Shown piece by piece: positions 1 through 7,331 of a DNA stretch of 10,911 nt (position 1 is its first letter; each line of letters opens with the position of its first letter). The stretch comes from an uncultured Alphaproteobacteria bacterium (GTDB lineage: Bacteria; Pseudomonadota; Alphaproteobacteria; RF32; CAG-239): positions 1 through 10,911 of the forward strand of contig CAJUCZ010000038.1 in assembly GCA_910585375.1 (NCBI GenBank), in the 5' to 3' direction. Under the pieces are notes generated by a model that saw nothing but the letters and a program-made list of their open reading frames with translations, was not told where the DNA came from and did no database searches. The translations under genes were made by a program, and so were the position numbers.

Positions 1-140
1 TCCTGACAGTCCGGCAGGAAGCAGATACCACAATAAGCGTTGGAGGGCGGGAGGAGAACCGAGAAAGCAGCGGCCACAGCAAAGACTGATACCGCAGAGT
101 TTAGTTTCATGTGTAGCATATTTCTGTTAATGTTTTTCAT
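1..140 (-). CDS. Exported Cys-containing protein, N-terminal part (runs off the left edge)
   Basis: Only the first 46 codons are in the window. The start at 140 is chosen because GGGAGGAAG lies 5-6 nt upstream; an in-frame ATG at 110 is an alternative. The N-terminus is a typical Sec signal peptide: a basic start (MKNINRN), a hydrophobic core (SVFAVAAAFSVLL) and a probable cleavage after PPSNA. The mature part begins YCGICFLPDC, with three cysteines in its first ten residues, so a disulfide-bonded or metal-binding exported protein is likely. A sigma70-like promoter and a leader of about 135 nt lie upstream. The Cys density recalls the Cys-rich protein at the other end of the window, but too little is visible to call them related. 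The function is unknown. Confidence 0.75.
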   Translation of the reverse strand, partial: MKNINRNMLHMKLNSAVSVFAVAAAFSVLLPPSNAYCGICFLPDCQ

Positions 141-275
141 CGGCTTCCTCCCAAAGCAAACGCACCCAGCGGGTGAGGCAACAAAAGCCCCGATCGTCTG
201 TCAACAATGTGCCAAAGCTTTCGCGTTGCTTTTTTCTTTATCTGGGCAACCCAGTGCCCGGAATGGTTAATACTA
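141..275 (-). promoter_or_regulatory. Long 5' leader with several short hairpins
   Basis: Given the promoter at 281-309, transcription should start near 274, which leaves about 135 nt of untranslated leader before the ATG at 140. Short perfect inverted repeats are visible: CTGGG/CCCAG with a 3-nt loop (242-254), AAAGC/GCTTT around a 9-nt loop in the middle, and CACCC/GGGTG with a 3-nt loop (163-175), which ends about 12 nt upstream of the GGAGG site. The structure could affect translation. I do not recognise a known riboswitch class. Confidence 0.35.
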
Positions 276-280
276 ATGTC

Positions 281-309
281 ACTATAGCACAAGAAAACGC
301 AAGAGTCAA
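281..309 (-). promoter_or_regulatory. Sigma70-type promoter of the left-edge exported protein
   Basis: On the minus strand TTGACT (304-309) is followed by exactly 17 nt and TATAGT (281-286). Each hexamer matches the consensus at five of six positions. It reads away from the purine tract and towards the signal-peptide gene. Confidence 0.7.
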
Positions 310-360
310 TACATAATAAAAAGATAGGTGGGTATTTTGGACAGCAGGGTGGGAAAAGCA

Positions 361-780
361 GAGGGATTTTGGCTAAAGAGGGTAGGTGTAGCGGGGAAGG
401 GGAAGAGGAGGGAGACAGAGAAAGGGAAGTGAGAAAAAGTGGCAGGGGTGGGCAAAAAAATGTGAGACCGGAGAACAAACAAAGACAGGAAGAGACAGGA
501 AAGCCGGGAGAGGGCAGAGGAGAGAAAATGGGAATGGCAAGAATGGGAAAAGGTGAGGGAGCGAAGAACGGCGGGTTAGGGGAGCGGTGGAAAGCGAGGA
601 GAGGGAGAGAAAAAGTGAAGGGAGGAGAAAATGGGGGTGAAGGAGAACGGAAGAAGGAAGTGGGAGCAAGGGAGAAAGGTGGAAAGGGAGAGGGATGAAG
701 TGAAGGTTGAAGGGAAGGCTGAAAGAGTTTGGATGTGTGAAGAGTGGGGTGGAAGAGCGGAGATTAAAGGAATGAAGAAG
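361..780 (+). other. Homopurine-rich (G+A) intergenic tract
   Basis: A hand count gives about 65 pyrimidines in these 420 bases, roughly 15 percent; the 601-660 segment has only four. G-runs of 3 to 5 are frequent (for example GGGGAAGGGG near 393). Both strands have open frames here, but their translations are only what a G/A-rich or C/T-rich sequence must give (Lys/Arg/Glu/Gly or Leu/Ser/Pro). They lack Shine-Dalgarno context specific to a gene and show no domain pattern, so no gene is called. The tract separates two divergent genes. It could form triplex or G-rich structures; its role is unknown. Confidence 0.75.
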
Positions 781-832
781 TCTTCAAAAGAAGAACTGTT
801 TGGTTAGTTATGCCACTATGCTAAATTTGTGC

Positions 833-861
833 TTTATTTTTAAGCGGAAAAGATATATAAA
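833..861 (+). promoter_or_regulatory. Possible promoter of the DjlA-like operon
   Basis: TTTATT (833-838), a 17-nt spacer and TATAAA (856-861) lie in the AT-rich stretch just after the purine tract, about 35 nt upstream of the first ATG of the operon. The -35 match is poor, so this is a positional best guess. Confidence 0.3.
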
Positions 862-895
862 ATAAAGCTATGGATTAACAACAAGCAGATTTTGA

Positions 896-2071
896 ATGTC
901 ACCATTAGGTAAGTTTACGCTGGCAATTATCGGTTTACGTTTTGCCGGGGCTGTTGGTTTTTTTTGGGGAATGTTCTTCGGGCATATCCTGATTGACAGT
1001 ACAATCGTTATTAAAAGTATTGAAAGGCTTATTGCGCAGTTTAACGATAATATCCGTTTGCTGCTGCCTTATAATGCCTGTCGTTATTATAACAAGATTG
1101 ACGGTTATTTCGGCGGAAAGTTATGGGGAGCAGTGTTGGGTTCCCTGTTGTTTGGTTTTTATGGTTTTGTGACGCTGTTTATTCTCGGCCATTTTGTTTT
1201 TGATACGCCACGTTCCCGCCATGCTTCGGCTTTTCGGGTAAAGTTTGATGAATTGTGGTGTTTGAACTGGTGTAAAATTCTTGGAGCGATTATTGGTTTT
1301 TCGCTGCAGAACGAGGTTCTTATCTTTTGCGGAGTGATTGTCGGATTTTTCTTTGATGGCTGGTATCATGAAAAAGGTTTTGCCGGCAAGCTTAATCAGG
1401 GATGGTTTAAGTTGTTTTGGCTGAATGTAAATCCCTTGAAATTTGCACTATCTTCGCAGGAGGCGAAAAAAACGGCTTTTGTGCGGGCGATGGCCGGTTT
1501 GGCTGCCAAAATATCAAAGGCGGACGGTGCGGTCAGTCCTAATGAGATTCATTTATTTAAGCAGCTGTTTGAAGTTCCGCAAAAAGCGAATCGGCAGATT
1601 TCAAGAATTTTTAACAAGGCAAAGAAAAAGGTTGCCGGTTATGAGCGTTATGCCGCGCAGATTAAGACTATTTCCGGCAATGATATTGAACTTAAAGAAA
1701 GCGTGATGGAAAACCTTTTCAAAATTGCCTTGGCCGATGGAGAAATCGGTGCGCAGGAACGGGAAATTCTTCAGCATATTGCGGTGATTATCGGGCTGCC
1801 GCTCGGAAACTTTAAAGCAATAGAAGAGAACTTTAAGCCTAAACAGCAAAGCAGTGGGAATGTGCGGGATTTTTATGAGGTTCTGGGCGTGTTCTGCAAT
1901 GCCAGCGACAGCGAAATTAAAAAACGTTGGCGGGAATTGATTAACGAATATCATCCCGACAAGGTTCAGGCACGCGGTGCAACGGTTTCGGAAATTAAGG
2001 CAGCGACCGAAAAAATGGCCGAAATCAATAATGCTTATGAAACGATTGTCAAACTGCGGAATATTGCCTGA
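896..2071 (+). CDS. Membrane-anchored TerB/J-domain protein (DjlA-like co-chaperone)
   Basis: 391 aa. The C-terminal 70 residues (322-391) form a J-domain with the HPD triad at 353-355 (YHPDKV), the signature that stimulates DnaK-type Hsp70 ATPase. Residues about 182-310 look like a TerB/DjlA middle domain, with two acidic DG motifs (KADGAVSPNE, LADGEIGAQE). The order TM-TerB-J is that of DjlA, but E. coli DjlA has about 270 residues and one N-terminal TM; here there are three glycine-rich hydrophobic segments (about 4-35, 73-104, 125-156). Each resembles the DjlA segment that ends in a GHxxxD-like motif. No strong ribosome site precedes the ATG, and the ATG at 870 hits a stop at once, so 896 is the only sensible start. 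First gene of a three-gene operon; its stop is 1 nt from the next ATG. The expected site is the inner membrane with the J-domain in the cytoplasm. Confidence 0.8.
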   Translation: MSPLGKFTLAIIGLRFAGAVGFFWGMFFGHILIDSTIVIKSIERLIAQFNDNIRLLLPYNACRYYNKIDGYFGGKLWGAVLGSLLFGFYGFVTLFILGHFVFDTPRSRHASAFRVKFDELWCLNWCKILGAIIGFSLQNEVLIFCGVIVGFFFDGWYHEKGFAGKLNQGWFKLFWLNVNPLKFALSSQEAKKTAFVRAMAGLAAKISKADGAVSPNEIHLFKQLFEVPQKANRQISRIFNKAKKKVAGYERYAAQIKTISGNDIELKESVMENLFKIALADGEIGAQEREILQHIAVIIGLPLGNFKAIEENFKPKQQSSGNVRDFYEVLGVFCNASDSEIKKRWRELINEYHPDKVQARGATVSEIKAATEKMAEINNAYETIVKLRNIA

Positions 2072-2072
2072 G

Positions 2073-3515
2073 ATGAAAATTGTTTTAGCCACAATTAACG
2101 CCCGTTATTCCCATACGTCGTTCGGGCTGAGATATCTGAAAGCCAATCTGAAAGAGTTTGAAAACGACTGCGAAATTATGGAATTTACGCAGGATTTGCT
2201 GCCGCAGGAGATTGCCGAAAGGATTATTGCGCAAAAGCCTGATGTGGTTGGGTTTGGCTGCTATATTTGGAATATTGAGGCGATTTTGAAAACAGCGGAG
2301 ATCGTGCGGGCGATTTTGCCGCAGACGGTTTTGGTTTTGGGCGGGCCGGAAGTGTCTTATGAAAATGAAGCGTTTTTGCCGCATTGCGATTATCTGATTG
2401 AAGGTGAGGGCGAGCTGGCTTTGTATCATCTGGTTCAAGATTTGGCTAACGGCAAACGTCCGGCAGAGAAAATTCTGAAAGAGCCGGTTTGTGATTTAAC
2501 ACAGATAAAACTGCCTTATTATTTATACAGCAACGAAGATATTGCCCACCGTTTGATTTATGTCGAGGCGACGCGGGGCTGTCCGTTTTGCTGCGAGTTC
2601 TGCCTTTCTTCTTTGTCGCACGGGGTCAGGGAATTTGACTTGGACGAGTTTCTGGCGGAAATGGATGTGCTGGTTGGGCGCGGGGTGCGGCAGTTTAAGT
2701 TTGTTGACCGGACATTTAATCTGAAAATTGACCGGATTAAAAAAATTCTCGGCTTTTTTAAAGCTCGCTGGCATGACGGAATGGTTTTGCATTTTGAAAT
2801 TTTTCCGGACAGGCTGAATGCGGAAATGCTGGAAGAAATCAAAAATTTTCCGGCCGGCGGGTTGCATTTGGAAGCAGGGGTGCAGAGTTTTTACGAGCCG
2901 GCATTAAAAGCGATTTCGCGTAAGCAGGATGAAGAAAAAACTTTGGAGAATTTGCGGATTATACGGGAGCAAAGCGGGGCGGAAATTCATGCAGATCTGG
3001 TGGCGGGGATTCCGGAAGCGACGCTGAAAACGTTTGAAGACGATTTTAACAAGCTGATTGCCGTGCGTCCGCAGGAATTGCAAATCGGGATATTAAAACG
3101 TTTGCGCGGGGCGCCGATTGATCGGCACAGTTCAGAATATGCCATGGTTTATTCCAAATATCCGCCCTATGAGATTATGCAAAACAAAGATATGCCTTAT
3201 GCCGATTTGCAGTTGGTCAAACGGGTAGCGCGTTATTTTGATCTGTATTACAATTCCGGAAATTTTAAAAACTCCTGTGATTTATTGTTGACGGCAAAAG
3301 GGTCGGCTTTTCAGTGCTGGGCGGATTTTTCTTCCTATATCTGGGAAAACTGCCGCCAGACGCATAAGATTTCAATCGGGCGTCAGACACGGATTTTGTT
3401 TGATTATTTGTGCCGGTTTTGTAATATAAAGGAAGTTGCAGCGGCGCTGTCGGCGGATTATCGGGCGCAAAACCGCAGTGACAACATTAACTATATCAAA
3501 GAGGTTTTGAAATGA
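2073..3515 (+). CDS. B12-binding-type radical SAM protein (DUF4080-like)
   Basis: 480 aa. The frame is open from further upstream, but MKIVLATINARYSHTSFGLR is the typical beginning of this family and its ATG follows the preceding stop by 1 nt, so 2073 is taken as the start. Residues 1-140 form a Rossmann-like cobalamin-binding-type domain (GGPEVSYE at 90-97, EGEGE at 110-114); the usual DxHxxG cobalamin ligand motif is not evident. The radical SAM CxxxCxxC cluster motif is at Cys170, Cys174 and Cys177 (RGCPFCCEFC), followed by a TIM-barrel-like stretch (FVDRTFN, GLHLEAGVQS, DLVAGIPE). The C-terminal about 130 residues match the expected DUF4080-type tail. The substrate is unknown; such proteins are usually annotated only as B12-binding radical SAM proteins. 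It is translationally coupled to the amidase by ATGA. Confidence 0.85.
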   Translation: MKIVLATINARYSHTSFGLRYLKANLKEFENDCEIMEFTQDLLPQEIAERIIAQKPDVVGFGCYIWNIEAILKTAEIVRAILPQTVLVLGGPEVSYENEAFLPHCDYLIEGEGELALYHLVQDLANGKRPAEKILKEPVCDLTQIKLPYYLYSNEDIAHRLIYVEATRGCPFCCEFCLSSLSHGVREFDLDEFLAEMDVLVGRGVRQFKFVDRTFNLKIDRIKKILGFFKARWHDGMVLHFEIFPDRLNAEMLEEIKNFPAGGLHLEAGVQSFYEPALKAISRKQDEEKTLENLRIIREQSGAEIHADLVAGIPEATLKTFEDDFNKLIAVRPQELQIGILKRLRGAPIDRHSSEYAMVYSKYPPYEIMQNKDMPYADLQLVKRVARYFDLYYNSGNFKNSCDLLLTAKGSAFQCWADFSSYIWENCRQTHKISIGRQTRILFDYLCRFCNIKEVAAALSADYRAQNRSDNINYIKEVLK

Positions 3516-4294
3516 AAGAATGCCTGCTGCCGGATTGTTGTGAGCGTAATGCCGAGATTGATATGCTGGTGTTGCATTGCAGCACTTATCCTGCGGCAAA
3601 GGCCATTGAAACTTATCGGGAGGCGAAAGTCAGCGCTCATTATATTATTGATGAGAACGGCGAGATTATCCGGTTGGTTGACGAGGCAAAAGCAGCGTAT
3701 CATGCCGGTGTCGGTTTTTGGCGCGGGCGTTCCGACAGCTGCAATATGCGTTCCGTCGGTATTGAGCTGGTGAATATGTCGCTCGGGCAGACGCCGTACA
3801 GCGAGGCACAGATTGCGGCCTTGATTCCGTTATGCAAAGAGTTGATGCAAAAATATCGGATTATGGCGGAAAATGTGGTCGGGCATTCGGATATTAAGCC
3901 TTTGGGCAAGGCCGATCCGGGGATGTGTTTTCCGTGGCAGCGTTTAGCGCAGGAAGGAATCGGCCTGTGGTATAATCCCGCGGATGCCGAAAAAGCAAAA
4001 GACAGCAGTGTTTTGTCCCTGTTGGCAAAAATCGGATATAATACGGCGGATGAAGAAACAACCATTGCGTCGGCTTATGCCTTTCGCCGGCGTTTTTTGC
4101 CGGAAGAAGTCCTTATTGACAAAGATGTGATGCGTCTGGTTGACAATGTTTATCCGGTTGGTGATAAGTCTTTGTTGTCAGGCGAAAAATTTATTAATTG
4201 TTTAAAAGCTGTGGCTTATCGGTATGAAACGCTTGAAAATAGTTCAAAAGGTTATACATTAATCAATGAACGGCAAAACCGTTTTTCGAGATAA
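3512..4294 (+). CDS. N-acetylmuramoyl-L-alanine amidase, Amidase_2 type (AmiD/AmpD-like)
   Basis: 260 aa. It should cleave the amide bond between N-acetylmuramic acid and L-alanine in peptidoglycan or its turnover products. Amidase_2 signatures: predicted zinc ligands His22 (VLHCS), His125 (VVGHSDI) and Asp135, with KADPG matching the KTDPG of AmpD (Lys133), Glu85 (GIEL) as catalytic acid, and the AHYIIDENGEI and YHAG strands. The C-terminal part (about 170-235: LLAKIGYN, then an FRRRFLPE segment) resembles the peptidoglycan-binding helical domain of AmiD, which AmpD lacks. No signal peptide or lipobox is visible although AmiD is a lipoprotein, so a cytoplasmic recycling role or a non-classical location is possible. 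The ATG overlaps the previous stop by 4 nt (ATGA). Confidence 0.88.
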   Translation: MKECLLPDCCERNAEIDMLVLHCSTYPAAKAIETYREAKVSAHYIIDENGEIIRLVDEAKAAYHAGVGFWRGRSDSCNMRSVGIELVNMSLGQTPYSEAQIAALIPLCKELMQKYRIMAENVVGHSDIKPLGKADPGMCFPWQRLAQEGIGLWYNPADAEKAKDSSVLSLLAKIGYNTADEETTIASAYAFRRRFLPEEVLIDKDVMRLVDNVYPVGDKSLLSGEKFINCLKAVAYRYETLENSSKGYTLINERQNRFSR

Positions 4295-4412
4295 TTTCTA
4301 AGTATGTGTAGCGACTAAAATTGTGTAGCAGCAATCGCAAAGTACTGAACCGGAAGAGGTTTAGGCTTGTGTTTGGATATACAAACTTAACTTTTGATAA
4401 GAGAGAGTCAAA

Positions 4413-5372
4413 GTGGAGAAAATTTTGGTCGATACGGAACTGACGCAGGAATCTATTGTTGCATTTGTCAAAACGGAGGAGGAACTGCGTGATGTCGTGG
4501 CCAGTGAGGCTGACGGTCTGATTGTGATTGACGGCAGAGTAGAATTGTCTTCAGGAGAGCCGCTGAAGTTGTTTGAAGGGCAGTGTCTGGCCGGTAACGG
4601 ACGGATTGGCAGAAGCGGTGAGTCCGAACTCGTTTTTCATCATCATAAAAGCTTTAATATTTTGAAAATGGCTGATGACAGCCAGATATCCGAGTTAAAA
4701 ATTACGGTTGAGTTTGAGGAATACAAGCCGCAAGAGGCTTTGTTTGAGCTGAAAGGCTGTCAGGAAGTCAAGTTTCGGAATTTGTCGGTGGCGCTGATTA
4801 ATTATTCCGGCCGCGTTTTGGAAGATGTGAGCGTTGTTTATCTGGACAATGACGCTTTGCTGGATTGTGAAGGTGATATTCTTATTGATGTTTTCGGCAA
4901 CAAGTTGAAGGCCTTTGAGGCTGCAAACAACAGCAGGCTTAATTTTCGCGGCAATACGGCATTTGTTTCCGGCGGTCGGGAAAATTATGTTTTGTGGTTG
5001 TATAACGGCGCAACGGTTAATTTGTTTTCGCATTCCGTTCTCAGGGGCGACTATGCTGACGGCAATATTGCCGGAAACGGCGGAATTTTTAATTCTGACA
5101 GTACGGTCAACATCTTTGGGGGTTCCAGCCTTTATTTGGCCGGCGATAAAATTCTGGTGAATGAATTTGATACAATGGGCGGCTTTTTTGTTTATAAAAA
5201 TGCCGAGATTTCTATTCGCGGTCAGACCTCTGACAAAGCGGACACATGGAAGTGCACGCGATTTTGGCGGCAGCAGGAAGCTACCGGTATCAGTTCTTTG
5301 GATATGTATCAGTCAGAATTTGTCAGGGTTGAGAAATCAGATATGCCGGAGAGCGTCCAGAAAGCCTTGTAA
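4413..5372 (+). CDS. Orphan protein with right-handed beta-helix-like repeats
   Basis: 319 aa, GTG start chosen because GAGAGAG lies 5 nt upstream and no other in-frame start fits. From about residue 35 the chain alternates short beta-strands and turns of the parallel beta-helix kind, with recurring patterns such as N-x-G-x-I, SRLNFRGNTAF, ATVNLFSHSVL, STVNIFGGSSLYLAG and AEISIRG. This is typical of pectate-lyase-fold or autotransporter-passenger-like proteins. No signal peptide, membrane anchor or translocator domain is seen, so location and partner are unknown. The N-terminal about 30 residues are acidic and helical-looking. It sits 118 nt after the amidase, with no clear terminator or promoter between, so it may be the fourth gene of that operon. 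Its last 36 nt overlap the end of convergent ruvX. No enzyme motif is recognised. Confidence 0.75.
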   Translation: MEKILVDTELTQESIVAFVKTEEELRDVVASEADGLIVIDGRVELSSGEPLKLFEGQCLAGNGRIGRSGESELVFHHHKSFNILKMADDSQISELKITVEFEEYKPQEALFELKGCQEVKFRNLSVALINYSGRVLEDVSVVYLDNDALLDCEGDILIDVFGNKLKAFEAANNSRLNFRGNTAFVSGGRENYVLWLYNGATVNLFSHSVLRGDYADGNIAGNGGIFNSDSTVNIFGGSSLYLAGDKILVNEFDTMGGFFVYKNAEISIRGQTSDKADTWKCTRFWRQQEATGISSLDMYQSEFVRVEKSDMPESVQKAL

Positions 5373-5795
5373 TATGTATGAGGCTGCGGAGCTGTCAAGA
5401 ATTTCTTTGCGGCGCTTGCGTGACAGATCAACTTCTTTTATCAGAAAATTTTCCATGGCGCGGGAAGACAGGCGTTCGTCCCAAAAGGCAACGGGAAGGC
5501 CCGTTTTTTCTGCGACTTCGGCGGCAAATTTGCGTACCTGTTCCGCCGTTTCGCCTTCCGTGCCGTCCATCTGCAACGGCAGTCCGAAAACCAAACCGCC
5601 GGCTTCTTTTTCTTTGATGATGTTCATAATTTCGGCAATGTCTTTTGAATTTTCTGTCCGGTGAATGGTTTTGTAAGAGGTGGCAACCATTAAGAGCAGG
5701 TCACTGACCGCAATGCCAAGGCGTTTGGTACCGAAGTCAAATCCGATAACGGATTTATAAGGCGGAAGGGCTTGTTTGAATTCTTTGATTTCCAT
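5337..5795 (-). CDS. ruvX: RuvX/YqgF-family putative pre-16S rRNA nuclease or Holliday junction resolvase
   Basis: 152 aa, the usual family length. An RNase H-like fold is shown by GFDFGTKRLGIAVSD (first catalytic Asp), VFGLPLQMDGTEG, FWDERLSSRAME (central Asp-Glu) and DSSAASYILQGFLD (C-terminal Asp). These are the canonical YqgF blocks in order. Family role: E. coli YqgF acts in 16S rRNA 5'-end maturation, and others have been described as Holliday junction resolvases. Only a weak purine run precedes the ATG. The gene is divergent from tolB (91 nt between starts) and its 3' end overlaps the beta-helix gene tail to tail by 36 nt. Confidence 0.93.
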   Translation of the reverse strand: MEIKEFKQALPPYKSVIGFDFGTKRLGIAVSDLLLMVATSYKTIHRTENSKDIAEIMNIIKEKEAGGLVFGLPLQMDGTEGETAEQVRKFAAEVAEKTGLPVAFWDERLSSRAMENFLIKEVDLSRKRRKEILDSSAASYILQGFLDALRHI

Positions 5796-5817
5796 GTTTA
5801 ATTATTCTTTTTGCTAA

Positions 5818-5845
5818 TTGATTTTTAACGATATTAATATAAGAT
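5818..5845 (+). promoter_or_regulatory. Possible tolB promoter
   Basis: TTGATT (5818-5823), a 16-nt spacer and TAAGAT (5840-5845) lie in the AT-rich ruvX-tolB divergent spacer, about 42 nt before the tolB ATG. The hexamers match consensus at four positions each and other registers are possible. Confidence 0.33.
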
Positions 5846-5886
5846 GTGCGCAAATAAAAGCTTTTTTTTGTAAAGAGGGTAAAAGA

Positions 5887-7191
5887 ATGAAGTTAAAATA
5901 TATTCTGGTTATGGTATTGTGTCTGTTTGCCGCCGGTAATGCAAAAGCCGAGCTGGAGATTGAAGTGGCAGGTGCGCAGCGCGATCCGATGCCGATTGCT
6001 TTTCCCGAGATGATTCATGACGGTTTTTTTGTGGGGCAGTATGCAAACAGAATTCGTGACGTCGTGACGGCTGATTTGGAGAGTTCCGGTTTGTTCCGCA
6101 TTATTAACGATAACAGTTATATTCAGGAATTTTCTTCAATGGATCAGGAGCCGAAGTTTGTAGACTGGACGGCGATTAATGCGCATGCGCTGGTTCAGAG
6201 TTCTGTGACGGAAATTCCCGGCAACAAGCTGCGGGTTGAGTTTAGGTTGTGGGATGTGCCGGCGGAGAATCAGCTTAAGGGACAGTCTTTTACTACGACC
6301 AAAGACAATTGGCGCAGGGTGGCGCATGTGATTGCCGATGCAATTTACGAGCGCCTGACGGGTGACAAAGGTTATTTTGATACCCGTATTGTTTATGTAT
6401 CCGAGAGCGGGCCGGTAACCAGACGAATCAAACGTTTGGCGATTATGGATCAGGACGGCGAGAATCACAAGTTTCTGACTTCCGGTTCGTCAATGGCGCT
6501 GACGCCGCGGTTTTCGCCCAATCTGCAAAAGGTGGCTTATATTTCGTTTTCTTCTTCTGCGCCCAAAGTTTATATTCTGGATTTGGAAACCGGAAAGCAG
6601 GAACTGGTCGGGCATTTTCCGGGCATGACTTTTGCGCCGCGTTTTTCTCCGGACAGCAAAAAGCTTTTGCTCAGCTATGCCAACAGCGGCAGAACCAATA
6701 TTTATGAAATGGATTTGGATCGCCGGACAAGCAAAAAGCTGACCAACAGTTCTGCAATTGATACTTCTCCGAGCTATTCTCCGGAAGGGGAACAAATTGT
6801 TTTCAGTTCTGATCGCGCCGGCAATCAGCAGCTTTATGTCATGAATGCTGACGGTTCTGATGTAAAGCGTATCAGCCGCGGTGTGGGAAGTTATGCTACG
6901 CCGGTGTGGTCTCCGCGCGGAGATTATATTGCTTTTACCAAAATTTTGGGCGGACAGTTTTATATCGGCGTGATGTATCCTGACGGTACGGGTGAGAGAA
7001 TGCTTGACAGCGGTTATCTGGTTGAGGCGCCGGCATGGTCTCCGAACGGGCGTGTTCTGATGTATTTTCGTCAGGAAAAAGGTTCTGAGCATGTCAAGCT
7101 TTATTCGATTGATCTGACGGGCTACAACAAGCGTCAGATTATTACCCCGAGTGATGCATCGGATCCGGCATGGTCGCCGCTCCTCCCGTAA
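5887..7191 (+). CDS. tolB: Tol-Pal system periplasmic beta-propeller protein TolB
   Basis: 434 aa, as usual for TolB. The open frame extends 23 codons further upstream, but the ATG at 5887 is preceded at 7 nt by AAGAGGG and opens a proper Sec signal peptide (MKLKYILVMVLCLFAAGNAKA, cut before ELEIEV). Residues about 22-150 are the TolB N-terminal domain. From about 185 come propeller repeats of the PD40 type, with recurring RFSPxxxKVAY, PSYSPEGEQIVFSSDR, WSPRGDYIAF and WSPNGRVLMY blades and the ADGS turn. It binds Pal and links the inner-membrane TolQRA motor to the outer membrane for envelope constriction and integrity. tolQ, tolR, tolA and pal are not in this window. The first structured repeat begins 22 nt after its stop and may end the transcript. 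Confidence 0.96.
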   Translation: MKLKYILVMVLCLFAAGNAKAELEIEVAGAQRDPMPIAFPEMIHDGFFVGQYANRIRDVVTADLESSGLFRIINDNSYIQEFSSMDQEPKFVDWTAINAHALVQSSVTEIPGNKLRVEFRLWDVPAENQLKGQSFTTTKDNWRRVAHVIADAIYERLTGDKGYFDTRIVYVSESGPVTRRIKRLAIMDQDGENHKFLTSGSSMALTPRFSPNLQKVAYISFSSSAPKVYILDLETGKQELVGHFPGMTFAPRFSPDSKKLLLSYANSGRTNIYEMDLDRRTSKKLTNSSAIDTSPSYSPEGEQIVFSSDRAGNQQLYVMNADGSDVKRISRGVGSYATPVWSPRGDYIAFTKILGGQFYIGVMYPDGTGERMLDSGYLVEAPAWSPNGRVLMYFRQEKGSEHVKLYSIDLTGYNKRQIITPSDASDPAWSPLLP

Positions 7192-7212
7192 AAAACGCGT
7201 ATAATGGTCTAT

Positions 7213-7290
7213 TAATACAGAAAAAAACTTTAAGGCTAAGTCATGTACCACCACGTACACTCCTGTCGCCTTAAAGTTTTTTTCTTATTA
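7213..7290 (+). repeat. Structured tandem repeat, copy 1
   Basis: 78 nt. After TAATACAG comes a perfect 16-bp stem (7221-7236 with 7268-7283) enclosing a 31-nt loop. Inside the loop TGTAC (7244-7248) pairs with GTACA (7255-7259) around CACCAC. That leaves an asymmetric internal loop of TAAGTCA and CTCCTGTC. CTTATTA closes the unit. The 3' arm ends in seven Ts after a G/C-containing stem top, so in RNA from the tolB side it could also act as a terminator. The element is near-palindromic, so either strand could be the functional one; plus is assumed from tolB. Confidence 0.8.
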
Positions 7291-7331
7291 CTAGCCTCAT
7301 TCTCCGCATTTTTTATAAAGCTGTGGTCATC

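Noticed and set aside
369..698. Open frame of 109 codons (plus) and the opposite 98-codon frame in the purine tract
   Set aside because: They arise because G/A-rich sequence lacks T-starting stop codons. The products are low-complexity Lys/Arg/Glu/Gly or Leu/Ser/Pro with no domain pattern.
4269..4286. Short stem AACGG/CCGTT followed by Ts as an operon terminator
   Set aside because: It is only 5 bp, lies inside the amidase codons, and the T-run is short, so it is too weak to call.
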